From Bradyrhizobium sp. ARR65 (GTDB taxonomy: Bacteria > Pseudomonadota > Alphaproteobacteria > Rhizobiales > Xanthobacteraceae): DNA of 64,000 nt. The notes under the pieces are model-generated. The model did not search any database. It worked only from the letters and a program-made list of their open reading frames with translations, and was not told the origin of the DNA. Position 1 is the stretch's first letter, and the number at the start of each line of letters is the position of its first letter. Both the position numbers and the translations under genes were made by a program. Of the stretch, positions 44,428 through 53,430 are shown one piece after another. The stretch is from NCBI RefSeq assembly GCF_000472385.1, contig NZ_AWZU01000022.1, forward strand, positions 62,001 through 126,000. Direction: 5' to 3'.

Positions 44428-44949
44428 TTAGTAGCGAGACAGGGAGTTCGAGCGCAGCGCTGCAGGCATCGCCGGTGCCGGCGCGGGTACCGCCCTGCTC
44501 GACGCTGCCTGCGCATCCATGTAGCAGGGCCGGTACATGGTCTGCAGTTCGCGACCGCGCAGGAAAATCATCCGCGGCGTCAGCCCGCCTCGGCGGGCAA
44601 TCCAGCGCCGGATCTGCGTCGGATACATGGAGTAGAGCATCTGGGTGGCTTCGGGGTTGGTGATCGCCCGGCCGCCGGAACCGAAATCCCAGGCTGCGTG
44701 GAAGCCCAGCGTCGCGTGGGACGTGACGCAGATCCTGTCGTGGGGAATGGCGCCCAGCACGATGGTGCAAGCGGAGGCGCAGAGACCGTCAATGACCACG
44801 GTCTCGCCCGAGGACCTCAGGTCCTGATACCTGTCGACGTAAGTTCCAATGCGACCCCCGCGGTCATCAGCGATGCGCACCGCCGCGTGGCTTGCCCCCA
44901 TGGCCGCCAGCAAGAGAACGGCCGCAAGCAACCCCTTCACAATTTTCAT
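44428..44949 (-). CDS. Exported ClpP-like (COG3904-type) periplasmic protein
   Basis: 173 aa with a signal peptide ending near SHAA (residue 23). The core reads TVVIDGLCASACTIVLGAIP, where the Ser in CASACT is in the place of the ClpP/crotonase nucleophile, then HATLGFHAAWDF with a candidate catalytic His. The C-terminal tail is Ala/Pro-rich. It resembles predicted periplasmic proteins of the Clp-protease fold with unknown substrate; activity is unproven. ATG at 44949 is preceded by CAGGGA. Confidence 0.7.
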   Translation of the reverse strand: MKIVKGLLAAVLLLAAMGASHAAVRIADDRGGRIGTYVDRYQDLRSSGETVVIDGLCASACTIVLGAIPHDRICVTSHATLGFHAAWDFGSGGRAITNPEATQMLYSMYPTQIRRWIARRGGLTPRMIFLRGRELQTMYRPCYMDAQAASSRAVPAPAPAMPAALRSNSLSRY

Positions 44950-45247
44950 GTCCCTGCCCCGGTTCCAGTTTTGAGTTGAAGCCGAATCTTTTCGTCTTCA
45001 GTGATGCAAAATTGAGGCTAGCGTCATGCGAGTTCGCGGCTTTGTCTAGGCGGGCACATCTCGCCAAAGGAAATTCAAATTGGGTGTTGCACGCGCGCTG
45101 CACTCAGCCACTCAACGTCCCGAAAAAAGGAACGAGTTAACGGTTCCCCAAGGCGCTGCGCCAGCGCAGGGATCGCAACCACGTTCGCCGGAACATTCCG
45201 GTGCGACCATTTCCAGGACAGCGGGAGGTTGTGCAGAACAACACGGC
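44950..45247. other. Gene-free interval before the small acidic/basic exported protein
   Basis: Short open frames here (for example 45075-45302 on the minus strand) run across the terminator and lack coding character. The imperfect palindrome GGAACGAGTTAACGGTTCC at about 45129-45147 is the only structure noticed. Confidence 0.4.
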
Positions 45248-45285
45248 AAAAAAAAGCCCCGGAGTCTCGCTCCAAGGCTTTTTCT
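45248..45285 (-). terminator. Intrinsic terminator for the gene ending at 45327
   Basis: Read on the minus strand: AAAAAGCCTTGGAG, loop CGAGA, CTCCGGGGC, then eight T. Stem pairs are GGAG/CTCC and AAGCC/GGCTT-like with a small internal loop. Confidence 0.75.
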
Positions 45286-45326
45286 TTGAGTCGAAGAAAC
45301 AAACGGTGCGGCCGCTTGCCTGCGCC

Positions 45327-45581
45327 TTAATCGTGATCGTGCTCGTGAATGATCACCTTCCGGTCGGGCTCCTCATGCTCCTTCTTGATGATGGTCGTCC
45401 GCTCGCCCGGCTCGTCTTCCCGTTTAATTACGGTGGTGCGGTCGCGATCATGCGACTCCCCGACCGTCACGCCGGGATCCGGGGGTGCCACGCCGATGCC
45501 GACCTGCGCGTCGTCTGACTTTGCCGCTGGGACTGCAAGCGCGATGCAGGCGGTCGCGGCCAATGCAACTGCCAATCTCAT
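45327..45581 (-). CDS. Small exported charged protein
   Basis: 84 aa. Signal peptide MRLAVALAATACIALAVPA is followed by a short segment QVGIGVAPPDPGVTVG and a strongly charged tail with repeats of the type DRTTVIKRE, ERTTIIKKE and DRKVIIHE, ending HEHDHD. The three related units suggest a small beta-rich repeat; the His/Asp end could bind metal. A GGAGGAT site precedes ATG 45581. No named family is recognised. Confidence 0.75.
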   Translation of the reverse strand: MRLAVALAATACIALAVPAAKSDDAQVGIGVAPPDPGVTVGESHDRDRTTVIKREDEPGERTTIIKKEHEEPDRKVIIHEHDHD

Positions 45582-45800
45582 TTCTGATCCTCCAGTAACT
45601 GCCCGCGCGATAATTCGAGGCGCCGGACGCCAGTTCCGTGATCCGTTGCAGAGACAGCCGCTGGCAGGGCATGGAACCAGGCTCATGAGAGGCCAAGCCA
45701 TTCGATCCAAGCGCATGACCTCCGGGGTAATCGATTTGCCGGGCTCAAGCTTCGATAGTCGGTCTCGCCGTTGCATCGGCTATGTCAGAAGGAGGACCAA

Positions 45801-46166
45801 ATGACCGACATCAACAACATCGCGCGCAGCTATATCGAGCTTTGGAACGAGCGGACGCCGAGCCGCAGGCGGGAAATGCTGGCGACCAGTTGGACGGCTG
45901 ACGCCACTTACGTCGATCCCTTGATGAGCGGCGAAGGGCATGAGGGCGTCGACGCGCTGATCGCGGGCGTGCAACAGCGCTTTCCGGATTTCAGGTTCAA
46001 GCTGATCGGCGAGCCGAACGGCTATGGCGACCGCTTGCGCTTTTGTTGGGGGCTCGGACCCGACGGCGTCGATAGCCCGATCAAGGGGACGGATTTCGCC
46101 GTGCTGAAGGACGGTCGCATCCACAGCATCACCGGCTTTTTGGATCAGGTGCCGCAGAGCGCGTGA
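45801..46166 (+). CDS. SnoaL/NTF2-like small protein
   Basis: 121 aa NTF2-like domain: NNIARSYIELWNERTPSRRREMLA, ATYVDPLMSGEGHEGVDALI, DFRFKLIGEPNGYGDRLRFCW and FAVLKDGRIHSITGFLD. Likely a small-molecule-binding or isomerase-like protein of unknown role. AGAAGGAGG lies just before the ATG at 45801. Single gene. Confidence 0.88.
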   Translation: MTDINNIARSYIELWNERTPSRRREMLATSWTADATYVDPLMSGEGHEGVDALIAGVQQRFPDFRFKLIGEPNGYGDRLRFCWGLGPDGVDSPIKGTDFAVLKDGRIHSITGFLDQVPQSA

Positions 46167-46299
46167 GCCAGGACACGTGCGGCCGCCCGCGCGTCACGGG
46201 GCGGCCGCACGACGGCTGCCCCGTGCCGAGCCACGAGCTTGAGCCCAAGGCTCAAGCTCGCCGGGCGGCGCAAAGCGAAAAACGTCGCGAATGCCGTCG

Positions 46300-46818
46300 T
46301 CAGGCCGCCGCCGAGGCGGAAGCGCCGGCTTCAGCCGCTTTCGCAAGCGTGTCGCGGAGCATCTGCTCTTTCTTTTCGTCGAGCGACGTCTTCAGCACCA
46401 CGCCCCCGTCACCCTTGATTTCGTTCAACACCTTGTCCGCGGTCATTTGCTTGATCAGCACGAACAGAACCGCATCCCCCGGCTTCACGCTGGATGCAAG
46501 TTCTTTCATAAATTGATCCTGGATGCCGAAATCGGTGAGCGCGCCGCCGATTGCGCCACCCGCAGCGCCAAGAGCAACGCCAATGAGCGGATTCATGAAC
46601 AACAATCCGACCAACAGGCCCCAGAAGCTTCCCGTGGCGGCGCCCATGGCGGTCGTGTTGACCATCTGATTGAGCTTGACGGAATCTGCATCCGTCTTCA
46701 CTGCGATGACGGCGTCACCGATCGAGATCAGATATTCGCGCTGCAGCTTGAGTAATTTCTGCCGAACTTCTTCGGCCTTGGCTTCGGACGGGTACACAAT
46801 CGCAACAAGGTCTGACAT
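46300..46818 (-). CDS. DUF1269 family membrane protein
   Basis: 172 aa: start MSDLVAIVYPSEAKAEEVRQKLLKL, then ISIGDAVIAVKTDADSVKL, and a glycine-rich hydrophobic hairpin (GAATGSFWGLLVGLLFMNPLIGVALGAAGGAIGGAL) like glycine-zipper proteins. The C-terminal half resumes a soluble fold (KPGDAVLFVLIKQMTADKVL). ATG at 46818 has GGGAGCG six bases upstream. The function of the family is unknown; stress-related membrane association is a guess. Confidence 0.88.
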   Translation of the reverse strand: MSDLVAIVYPSEAKAEEVRQKLLKLQREYLISIGDAVIAVKTDADSVKLNQMVNTTAMGAATGSFWGLLVGLLFMNPLIGVALGAAGGAIGGALTDFGIQDQFMKELASSVKPGDAVLFVLIKQMTADKVLNEIKGDGGVVLKTSLDEKKEQMLRDTLAKAAEAGASASAAA

Positions 46819-47230
46819 GTCTACGCTCCCGTGACGATTTCGATTTGCTTCCCCTGATTTGCTGCCCCCGAACAACAACCTCCGTGCCCTTCGCCCGGCC
46901 AAGTTAGCACGGGCCACGGCAGCGACTTCGCGAATTGCCGCCGCGCACATTCACAATTAGGAGATGAGTACACTTATTCGATTCAATCAGTGAGTAATGC
47001 TGTCCTATGATGTCGCTCACCAGCGCCGACATCATCCGCGCGCCGCATGCGATGGCGAACGATACGCCGGCAAGCTCGCCACCGGGATCAGGAGGAACTG
47101 CCGCTGCGCATCTCGCCGCCCTGGCAAATCCGGTTACACTTACGACTTCCGATCGATGGCGGACGGCCCGCGCAAAAGGAACAAGCCGGGCGCGCAAAGA
47201 TGGCCGACAAGGGCCCCGCGGAGAATTGCG

Positions 47231-48274
47231 ATGTCGCAGGAGAGTGGCCATGCCACGACACGGCCTCCGGCTCTGATCGATCTTGCGCTGCAGGGCGGCG
47301 GCTCACACGGCGCCTTCACCTGGGGCGTGCTCGACCGCCTGCTCGAGGAGCCCTGGCTTCGCATCGAAGCCATTTCGGGGACATCGGCCGGCGCGATGAA
47401 TGCCGCCGTGCTCGCCGATGGCTGGACTGCTGGCGGCGCGGCGGGCGCAAGGGCAGCGCTTGACGCATATTGGCGCAGGGTCTCGCGCGCGGCGGCATTC
47501 AGCCCGTTGCAGCGTTCGCCGCTGGATCGGCTGTTCGGCCGATGGTCGCTCGAAAACTCTCCGGCCTATCTCGCGTTCGATTTGATGACGCGGCTGTTCT
47601 CGCCCTATCATCTCAATCCGCTCGATCTCAACCCGCTGCGCGGCATTCTCGCGGAGAGCATCGATTTTGATCGCCTGGTCCGCTCGCCGATAAAACTCTT
47701 CGTCACCGCCACCAGCGTGCGAACGGGCCGCGGACGCGTTTTCCGCAACGCCGAGATCTCCGCCGACGTACTTCTGGCGTCGGCGTGCTTGCCGACCATG
47801 TTCCAGGCCGTCGAGATCGACGGCGAGTGTTATTGGGATGGCGGCTATGCCGGCAATCCGACCATCACGCCGCTCGTGCGCGAAAGCGAGGCTCCTGACA
47901 CCATCCTGGTGCAGATCAATCCGCGCGAGCGGACCGACGTCCCGCGCACCGCGCACGACGTGCTCAATCGGCTCAACGAGATCTCGTTCAATTCGCCGCT
48001 CATGAAGGAACTGCGGATGATCGCGCTGCTTCGGCAGGTCTCCGATCCCGGTCACGGCGAAGGCGCACGCTGGGCAGAGATGCGCATCCATCGGATCTGG
48101 ACCGACAAGCTCGCCGTGTTCGGTTCGTCCTCGAAGCTGAATGCGGAATGGGCCTTTGTTTCCATGCTCAAGGACGTCGGACGCCGCAGCGCCGATCAAT
48201 TCCTCAAGCGTCACGCCGCGGACATCGGAACGCGATCGACCGCCGATCTCGATATTCTCCTGCAAGAGTGCTGA
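47231..48274 (+). CDS. Patatin-like phospholipase
   Basis: 347 aa cytoplasmic or peripheral lipase with a Ser-Asp dyad: oxyanion motif LALQGGGSHGAF near residue 19, nucleophile in SGTSAGAMNAAVLAD near residue 47 and DGGYAGNPTITPL carrying the catalytic Asp near residue 206. ATG at 47231 (MSQESGHATT) has GGAG upstream; a longer frame to 46997 has no family match. The next gene, a GntP-type permease, starts 4 nt after its stop. In rhizobia such patatins sit near polyhydroxybutyrate genes, but none is seen here. Confidence 0.92.
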   Translation: MSQESGHATTRPPALIDLALQGGGSHGAFTWGVLDRLLEEPWLRIEAISGTSAGAMNAAVLADGWTAGGAAGARAALDAYWRRVSRAAAFSPLQRSPLDRLFGRWSLENSPAYLAFDLMTRLFSPYHLNPLDLNPLRGILAESIDFDRLVRSPIKLFVTATSVRTGRGRVFRNAEISADVLLASACLPTMFQAVEIDGECYWDGGYAGNPTITPLVRESEAPDTILVQINPRERTDVPRTAHDVLNRLNEISFNSPLMKELRMIALLRQVSDPGHGEGARWAEMRIHRIWTDKLAVFGSSSKLNAEWAFVSMLKDVGRRSADQFLKRHAADIGTRSTADLDILLQEC

Positions 48275-48278
48275 ACCC

Positions 48279-49739
48279 ATGATCGCCCTTGGCCTGATTG
48301 GCATCCTGATCGGTCTCGGCCTTCTGATCTGGCTCTCCTATCGCGGCTGGAGTGTGCTGATCCTGGCGCCGCTGGCGGCCATGATCGCCGCGCTGTTCTC
48401 CGGAGAGCCGCTGCTCGCGCACCTGACGCAGACCTTCATGGCCAGCGCCGCCGGCTTCGTCGCCCAGTTCTTTCCGCTGTTCCTGCTCGGCGCGCTGTTT
48501 GGCAAGCTGATGGAGGACAGCGGCTCGGTCGCGGTGATCGGGCGGTATGTCACGGAACGGCTCGGTACGCGGCGCACCGTGCTTGCGGTGGTGCTTGCCG
48601 GCGCATTCGTGACCTACGGCGGCGTCAGCCTGTTCGTCGCCTTCTTCGTGCTCGCCCCGATGGCGCAAGAGCTGTTTCGTTCCGCCGGCATTCCGAGGCG
48701 CCTGATGCCCGCAGCCATCGTACTGGGCACATCCACCTTCACCATGTCCGCGCTTCCGGGAACGCCGTCGATCCAGAACGCGATCCCGATGCCGTTCTTC
48801 GGGACCACGCCGTTCGCGGCGCCCGGGCTCGGCGTTATTGCCTCGCTGATCATGCTCGGCTTTGGAGTCTGGTGGCTTGGTCGGGAAGAAACGCGCGCTC
48901 ACGGAGGCGAGGGATTCGGGGATGGCGAACCGCCTTCAGGCGAACGGCTGGCGACCGACCTGCAGCTCCGCGAGCGCGCCACGACAGCGCGCGAATTTGA
49001 CCCGCCGGAGATCACGCGCGGCAAGCCGAGTGAGGCATCGCTGAGCATTCTCCCCGCGGCATTGCCGATCGTCGTGGTGGTGTCGGTCAATCTCCTGATG
49101 TCGACACTGGTGCTCCCGTGGCTCGATACGTCCTTTCTTGCCGAGGCCCGCTGGGGCGAGACGTCGGTTGCGGCCGTCGGGGGCGTCTGGTCGGTGGTGA
49201 CGGCGCTGGCGTGTGCGATTCTGGCGGTGCTCGTGATCAACTATCGCCGCCTGCCCACGATCCGCGAGTCGATCGACGCAGGCGCGAATGCATCAGTGCT
49301 TCCCGCCATGAGCGTGGCGAGCCTGGTCGGGTTCGGCGCCGTTGTGGCGGCGGTGCCGGCCTTTGGGGTCGTGCGCGACGCGGTGCTGGGGATCGAAGGT
49401 GGCCCCCTGGTGTCGCTCGCGATCGCGACCAACGTGCTGGCAGCACTGACCGGCTCGGCGTCCGGCGGGCTGACCATCGCGCTCGATGCGCTGGCGCGAA
49501 CCTATCTCGAGCGCGCGGCGGACATCGGCATGTCGCCTGCGCTGTTGCACCGCGTGGCCGTGATCGGCGCCGGAACGCTCGACAGCCTCCCGCACAATGG
49601 CGCGGTGATCACATTGCTTGCCGTCTGCGGATCGACCCATCGCGAGGCTTACCGCGATATTGTCATCGTCGGCATTGTCGGACCGATCATCGGCCTTGTC
49701 GCGGTGATGGTTCTCGGCTCAGTCTTTGGGTCGTTCTGA
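48279..49739 (+). CDS. GntP-family permease
   Basis: 486 aa, about twelve membrane helices, similar to gluconate/hydroxybutyrate-type permeases of the GntP family. Typical loops are GALFGKLMEDSGSVAVIGRYV, AGAFVTYGGVSLFVAFFVLAP, ALPGTPSIQNAIPMPFFGTTPFAAP (long conserved block near residues 157-180) and TGSASGGLTIALDAL. An acidic central loop lies near residues 205-250. Cotranscribed with the patatin gene. Substrate is probably a hydroxy acid; which one is not known. Confidence 0.9.
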   Translation: MIALGLIGILIGLGLLIWLSYRGWSVLILAPLAAMIAALFSGEPLLAHLTQTFMASAAGFVAQFFPLFLLGALFGKLMEDSGSVAVIGRYVTERLGTRRTVLAVVLAGAFVTYGGVSLFVAFFVLAPMAQELFRSAGIPRRLMPAAIVLGTSTFTMSALPGTPSIQNAIPMPFFGTTPFAAPGLGVIASLIMLGFGVWWLGREETRAHGGEGFGDGEPPSGERLATDLQLRERATTAREFDPPEITRGKPSEASLSILPAALPIVVVVSVNLLMSTLVLPWLDTSFLAEARWGETSVAAVGGVWSVVTALACAILAVLVINYRRLPTIRESIDAGANASVLPAMSVASLVGFGAVVAAVPAFGVVRDAVLGIEGGPLVSLAIATNVLAALTGSASGGLTIALDALARTYLERAADIGMSPALLHRVAVIGAGTLDSLPHNGAVITLLAVCGSTHREAYRDIVIVGIVGPIIGLVAVMVLGSVFGSF

Positions 49740-49754
49740 GATGATCCGTTGCCA

Positions 49755-50327
49755 TCAGTTCGGCGGCGCCGAAGCGCGGTCGTCGCCCTGGCGCAGCCAA
49801 AAGGCAAGGCCAAGGCCGATCAGCAAGACCGCCGCCAGCACGAAGAAGATGACGGACTGCTGCAGCCACGAAATGGCCGGTACCGTGACCGCCATGGCAA
49901 TGCCGAGAAAGCAGATTCGAAGCGACAGCAGGCTGACCCCCGCCAGGAACGTGCCGAGCGCAAGCAGGGTCAGAAGCACCAGGCTGGTTGCGGGGGTCGG
50001 CAGCAATTGCTGAACGCGCGACACCAGCACGATGTTCATGGCGATGAGGACCGCAACCCAATGAACGGCCTGGGTCCAGATCAGGCGCAAGCGCGCGTCT
50101 CTACTGTGGAGCTCCGGCCATTTGGTCACGACGCAGACCACGCCGATGGCAAGCGCCAGAAACTCCCAATAGCCGACGAGCGGCTGGTGCGAGATATTCG
50201 TGTAGGCGACGCCCGCGATCGCAAGCACCAGCGCGACGACGAAGGGAAGCTGCCGCCACAGCAGGCTCATCAATCCCGAATGGGTCGAGGACGCGCTCTC
50301 ATTCTGATGCGCATCAAGGTCGCTCAT
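49755..50327 (-). CDS. Hypothetical membrane protein
   Basis: 190 aa with about six hydrophobic segments (for example FVVALVLAIAGVAYTNI, YWEFLALAIGVVCVV, LVLLTLLALGTFLAGVSLL and FFVLAAVLLIGLGLAFWL) and a charged N-terminal tail. I recognise no family. ATG at 50327 has GGGTGG upstream. It lies 66 nt beyond the AI-2E-type transporter on the same strand and could be in its operon. Confidence 0.8.
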   Translation of the reverse strand: MSDLDAHQNESASSTHSGLMSLLWRQLPFVVALVLAIAGVAYTNISHQPLVGYWEFLALAIGVVCVVTKWPELHSRDARLRLIWTQAVHWVAVLIAMNIVLVSRVQQLLPTPATSLVLLTLLALGTFLAGVSLLSLRICFLGIAMAVTVPAISWLQQSVIFFVLAAVLLIGLGLAFWLRQGDDRASAPPN

Positions 50328-50393
50328 GGGCCACCCAATCACATCTCAAACCGGACGCTTTCGCCACGCTGAGAGGCTCCACGTCCCGGACGC

Positions 50394-51566
50394 TTATCTC
50401 TGGTGGCGGCGCGGCCAAAGGGTCCATGCGAGACCGCCTGACTTCACCCGCATGTCCTCCACGGGCGCGCTCAGCCTGTCCCCGAGGCAGTCCTCGACAT
50501 AGAAGCGAAGAACGGCGACGCGGCCGATCGCGACCAGCGGCATGGCAAGCGCAATTCCCATGACGCCGAACAATGCACCCAGCAGCACGATGGCCACCAG
50601 CGTCCAGGCCGGAGGAAGCTCGACCGCCTGGCGCTGGATCAGCGGGCCGATCACATAGCCTTCGAGCGACTGCACCGCCGTATAGATGCCGACCGCCCAG
50701 ACCGTCACTGAAAGACCGAGAGGCATCGCCACAAGGCCAATCGGGACCGCGGCGACGATTGGCCCCAGATAGGGAACGAAATTCGAAAGGCCCGCTTGCA
50801 GCCCGAGCACGAAGGGACCCGGCAGCCCGATCAGATAGAGGATCGGCCACACGCACAGGGTCATGAGGACGATGCGGATCACCTGTCCGACAAGCCACAG
50901 GCGCAGGACGTTTCCCATCTCGTTCATCACGCCCCGCACCCGGGCGCGGTAGGGCCGCCGTATGAGCAGGACCAGGCTTTCGCGGTAGCTTGCGGGATCG
51001 AAGGCGAAGAGGATGCCGAGGAAGAGGATGACGAGAGCATCCGTCAGAAAATTCGATGCGGTCCCGATCACCATTTGTGCGTGACTGAAGAACCTGCCCT
51101 GATCGGAAAAGAACCAGCGCGTGAAGTCGCGGCCGCCCTCGGGGCCGAACAGGTCCACGCCGAACGACAGCAGATGCGCCTGCAGCACGTCGAGCTGCGT
51201 ATCCATGACTTTCAGGAGGAGACGGGTCTGCTCTGGCAGCTTGCCCGCACCCCATACGAGGGCGAAGGCAAGAAGCGCCGTCAACAGCAGGACAACCAGC
51301 GTCAGCCGCCAGGGACGATTGACCGGTAGGACGGGAGCAAGCGCGAGGGCGCAGGCATCCAGGAACGATGCGAACAGCACACCCGCGAAAATGACGAGCA
51401 GGCTGGAAACCGCTTTCCACGCCAGAAACAGGCAGACGCCGGCGGCGAGCAAGGTGAGACCAGCCGTGAGTAAGTTGAGGCGACCAGCACGCGCCGCTTC
51501 ATCGGCTGGATTGTCGCCTGAAGCAGCCGCGCGAATTCGATCCTGTCCTGGTGTGGGATCATTCAT
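50394..51566 (-). CDS. AI-2E family transporter
   Basis: 390 aa with eight predicted helices, the layout of the AI-2 exporter (TqsA/YdiK-like) family: two helices near residues 32-70, one near 90, a soluble loop with LLKVMDTQLDVLQAHLLSFG, then FVLGLQAGLSNFVPYLGPIVAAV and GYVIGPLIQRQAVELPP, both typical family motifs. Many members are permeases of unknown substrate rather than autoinducer exporters; some are sodium/proton antiporters. ATG at 51566. Confidence 0.92.
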   Translation of the reverse strand: MNDPTPGQDRIRAAASGDNPADEAARAGRLNLLTAGLTLLAAGVCLFLAWKAVSSLLVIFAGVLFASFLDACALALAPVLPVNRPWRLTLVVLLLTALLAFALVWGAGKLPEQTRLLLKVMDTQLDVLQAHLLSFGVDLFGPEGGRDFTRWFFSDQGRFFSHAQMVIGTASNFLTDALVILFLGILFAFDPASYRESLVLLIRRPYRARVRGVMNEMGNVLRLWLVGQVIRIVLMTLCVWPILYLIGLPGPFVLGLQAGLSNFVPYLGPIVAAVPIGLVAMPLGLSVTVWAVGIYTAVQSLEGYVIGPLIQRQAVELPPAWTLVAIVLLGALFGVMGIALAMPLVAIGRVAVLRFYVEDCLGDRLSAPVEDMRVKSGGLAWTLWPRRHQR

Positions 51567-51931
51567 CGGTCGCTCAAATCACATGGATGTCCCCGCTATT
51601 CGATGTCCTCAATGCTGCGTCAGCTCAGCCTCAGGCTTGGCATTTTGCCTCCATAAAGCTGCGCGTGTCCATGCAAGCCAGCCACGAAATCGCAGTTTCG
51701 TGAGCGCTACCCTCGCCTGGCGGGTCGGAGCAGTGTTGCGGCATGGAGCTGAAGCCAGCCAACGGTGTCTGACCTTCATGTGCGGCGACGCCAACCGCCG
51801 ATCTGCCGCGATATCACCGCGGCGGATAATTCCAGCACACGAGCATGTGACTAAGTTTTTGTACCAAATCGCATATTAATCAGGAAAACGCGATATGCCG
51901 GTCGCAAGACTGTGTGGCTACGGAGATAGTG
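51567..51931. other. Gene-free interval between divergent transcription units
   Basis: The start regions of the AI-2E transporter and the NTF2-like gene lie here. No gene or known repeat was recognised; TAAGTTTTTGTACC at about 51850-51865 lies in an AT-rich stretch that may be promoter for the plus-strand gene. Confidence 0.35.
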
Positions 51932-52315
51932 ATGGCACGGGGTAGCTTCAACGACGCTGAGAGCAGGCAGACGGAGGCGGTCTTACGCCGCTTCAACCAG
52001 GTCTTCATAACTCACAATCCCGCAGCGCTGGCCGAGCTGGTCGCCGACGACTGCATCATCGAAAACACGCAGCCCGCACCCGACGGCTCGCGCCACGAAG
52101 GCAAGGATGCCTGCGTCGACCTCTGGACACGAATCGCGACCACCTCAGGCGTCCATTTCGAACCGGAAAGCATCATCGCCCGCGGCGACCGTGGCGAAAT
52201 CCGGTGGCGGCTGATCTGGGGGCCGGATCGCCTGGACTCCGTGCGCGGCGTCAACCTGATGCGCGTGCGCGACGGGCGGATCGTGGAGGTCCAAGGCTAT
52301 ATCAAGGGTCCTTAA
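51932..52315 (+). CDS. SnoaL/NTF2-like small protein
   Basis: 127 aa NTF2-like fold: AVLRRFNQVFITHNPAALAELVADDCIIENTQPAPDG, HEGKDACVDLWTRIA, RGDRGEIRWRLIW and VNLMRVRDGRIVEVQGYIKG. ATG at 51932 has GGAGATAG in front; an upstream GTG at 51914 also fits the frame. It is convergent with the nsrR-like gene. Function unknown. Confidence 0.85.
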   Translation: MARGSFNDAESRQTEAVLRRFNQVFITHNPAALAELVADDCIIENTQPAPDGSRHEGKDACVDLWTRIATTSGVHFEPESIIARGDRGEIRWRLIWGPDRLDSVRGVNLMRVRDGRIVEVQGYIKGP

Positions 52316-52354
52316 GCGCTGGGACTTGGAGCGGACAGCGCCGCTTTTGGTGTC

Positions 52355-52450
52355 TCACTGTTGTTGTTTCTGAGCGACGATGTAAATCGCGCTCAGATTC
52401 CGCCGATAGTGCTCGAATACCCATCCCATCGCGAGAACCCGTCGTCGCAC
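52355..52450 (-). CDS. Possible 31-aa small protein or decayed gene end
   Basis: A GTG-started frame reading VRRRVLAMGWVFEHYRRNLS and then AIYIVAQKQQQ, opposite to nothing else and downstream of nsrR. Its composition looks protein-like (amphipathic helix), but the ribosome site is weak and a stop lies just upstream in frame. It could equally be the remnant of a lost gene's C-terminus. Low confidence. Confidence 0.3.
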   Translation of the reverse strand: MRRRVLAMGWVFEHYRRNLSAIYIVAQKQQQ

Positions 52451-52543
52451 GGCAATTGTCGGCCATCAGCTTCCTTGCAAGCGTCAGACCGCCGAAAATG
52501 CCTTCGTCCCGGATCACACGCCGCTCGCGATCCGCCTTACCGA

Positions 52544-52972
52544 TCACGCCGCAGGCCGCACACCAAAATCCTTCGGCCTCAGCATCAGATCGGCGAGCGT
52601 GTACTTGTCGAGGACCGCATTGAACGCATCGAGGCCCTCGTGCAGGATGCCGCGCAACCGGCAGCTCCGCGTGATGAGGCATTGATTGCCGCTGGCGAAG
52701 CATTCGACCAGAGCGAAATCAGGCTCTGTTGCGCGAACCACGTCGCCTAGCCGGATCTTGCGCGGCGGCTTCGCCAGCGTCAGCCCGCCGGAGCGTCCAC
52801 GCACCGCTTTCAAAAATCCTGCCCTGGTCAGGGTATTTGTGATCTTCATCAGATGCGCGCGCGAGATGTTGTAGACCTCGGACGCCTCTTCGATAGTGAT
52901 CAGCCGGTCCTCGTGGGCCGCTGCATACATCAGCAGCCGTAGCGCGAAATCGGTAAAGCTCGTCAGTCGCAT
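52544..52972 (-). CDS. nsrR: NsrR-type Rrf2-family regulator
   Basis: 142 aa Rrf2 winged-helix protein: MRLTSFTDFALRLLMYAAAH, recognition helix in NISRAHLMKITNTLTRAGF, and the wing GRSGGLTLAKPP. Cys91, Cys98 and Cys104 in CFASGNQCLITRSC give the C-x6-C-x5-C pattern of NsrR, the nitric-oxide sensor with an iron-sulfur cluster. It normally represses NO-detoxification genes; none is adjacent. ATG at 52972 is preferred; the frame is open to 52993. Confidence 0.88.
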   Translation of the reverse strand: MRLTSFTDFALRLLMYAAAHEDRLITIEEASEVYNISRAHLMKITNTLTRAGFLKAVRGRSGGLTLAKPPRKIRLGDVVRATEPDFALVECFASGNQCLITRSCRLRGILHEGLDAFNAVLDKYTLADLMLRPKDFGVRPAA

Positions 52973-53032
52973 GAATCGTCCCGGCGACGCCATCGACTTA
53001 GTGGCGCAACATGAGTGTACCGTGGCCTAAAG

Positions 53033-53049
53033 ATACGCGTCGCGTGTAT
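53033..53049. promoter_or_regulatory. Imperfect palindrome upstream of nsrR
   Basis: ATACGCG-TCG-CGTGTAT with one mismatched pair, 61 bases before the nsrR start. It could be an autoregulatory site, but it does not closely match published NsrR boxes. Confidence 0.3.
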
Positions 53050-53430
53050 GTTTTGCAAGTTCTCCGGGTTTTCCACGATGGCGACGATGCATGTTAAGAC
53101 GATGAGGTGAATGGCCCTTGAAGATCGCGGGATTCATCCTGTCCAGAATTCGTTTGAGCGCAGGAGCCATGGAAGGCCGACCTGATAGACCACGGCAGTC
53201 TGTACGATACGCTCGCGAGCGCGCCACAAAATCTGGTCGGACGCCTTGTGTCGCTAGGGGAGACTGCTTGGCTGCGAAAAAGTGGCATCCCGAGCGACTG
53301 CCTGCATCCATCGCACGGGAATCGAAACCTCGCCCTGTCTTGGACGCACAGATTGTATGACTGGTCCGCGCAACAGCGGGCAAATCAACCCTTTTCGGCG
53401 TAAGCTCCTGATCAAAAGGGAGAAAAAGGC
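53050..53430. other. Gene-free interval between nsrR and tRNA-Gly
   Basis: About 380 bases. Open frames on both strands are short, lack ribosome sites and family features, and one runs across the tRNA. No integrase, direct repeat or attachment site was found beside the tRNA. Confidence 0.4.

Noticed and set aside
45075..45302. 75-codon minus-strand frame
   Set aside because: It spans an intrinsic terminator and has no ribosome site or family match.
46997..47230. N-terminal extension of the patatin frame
   Set aside because: The extension is Arg-rich with no family similarity; the ATG at 47231 has a ribosome site and a normal start.
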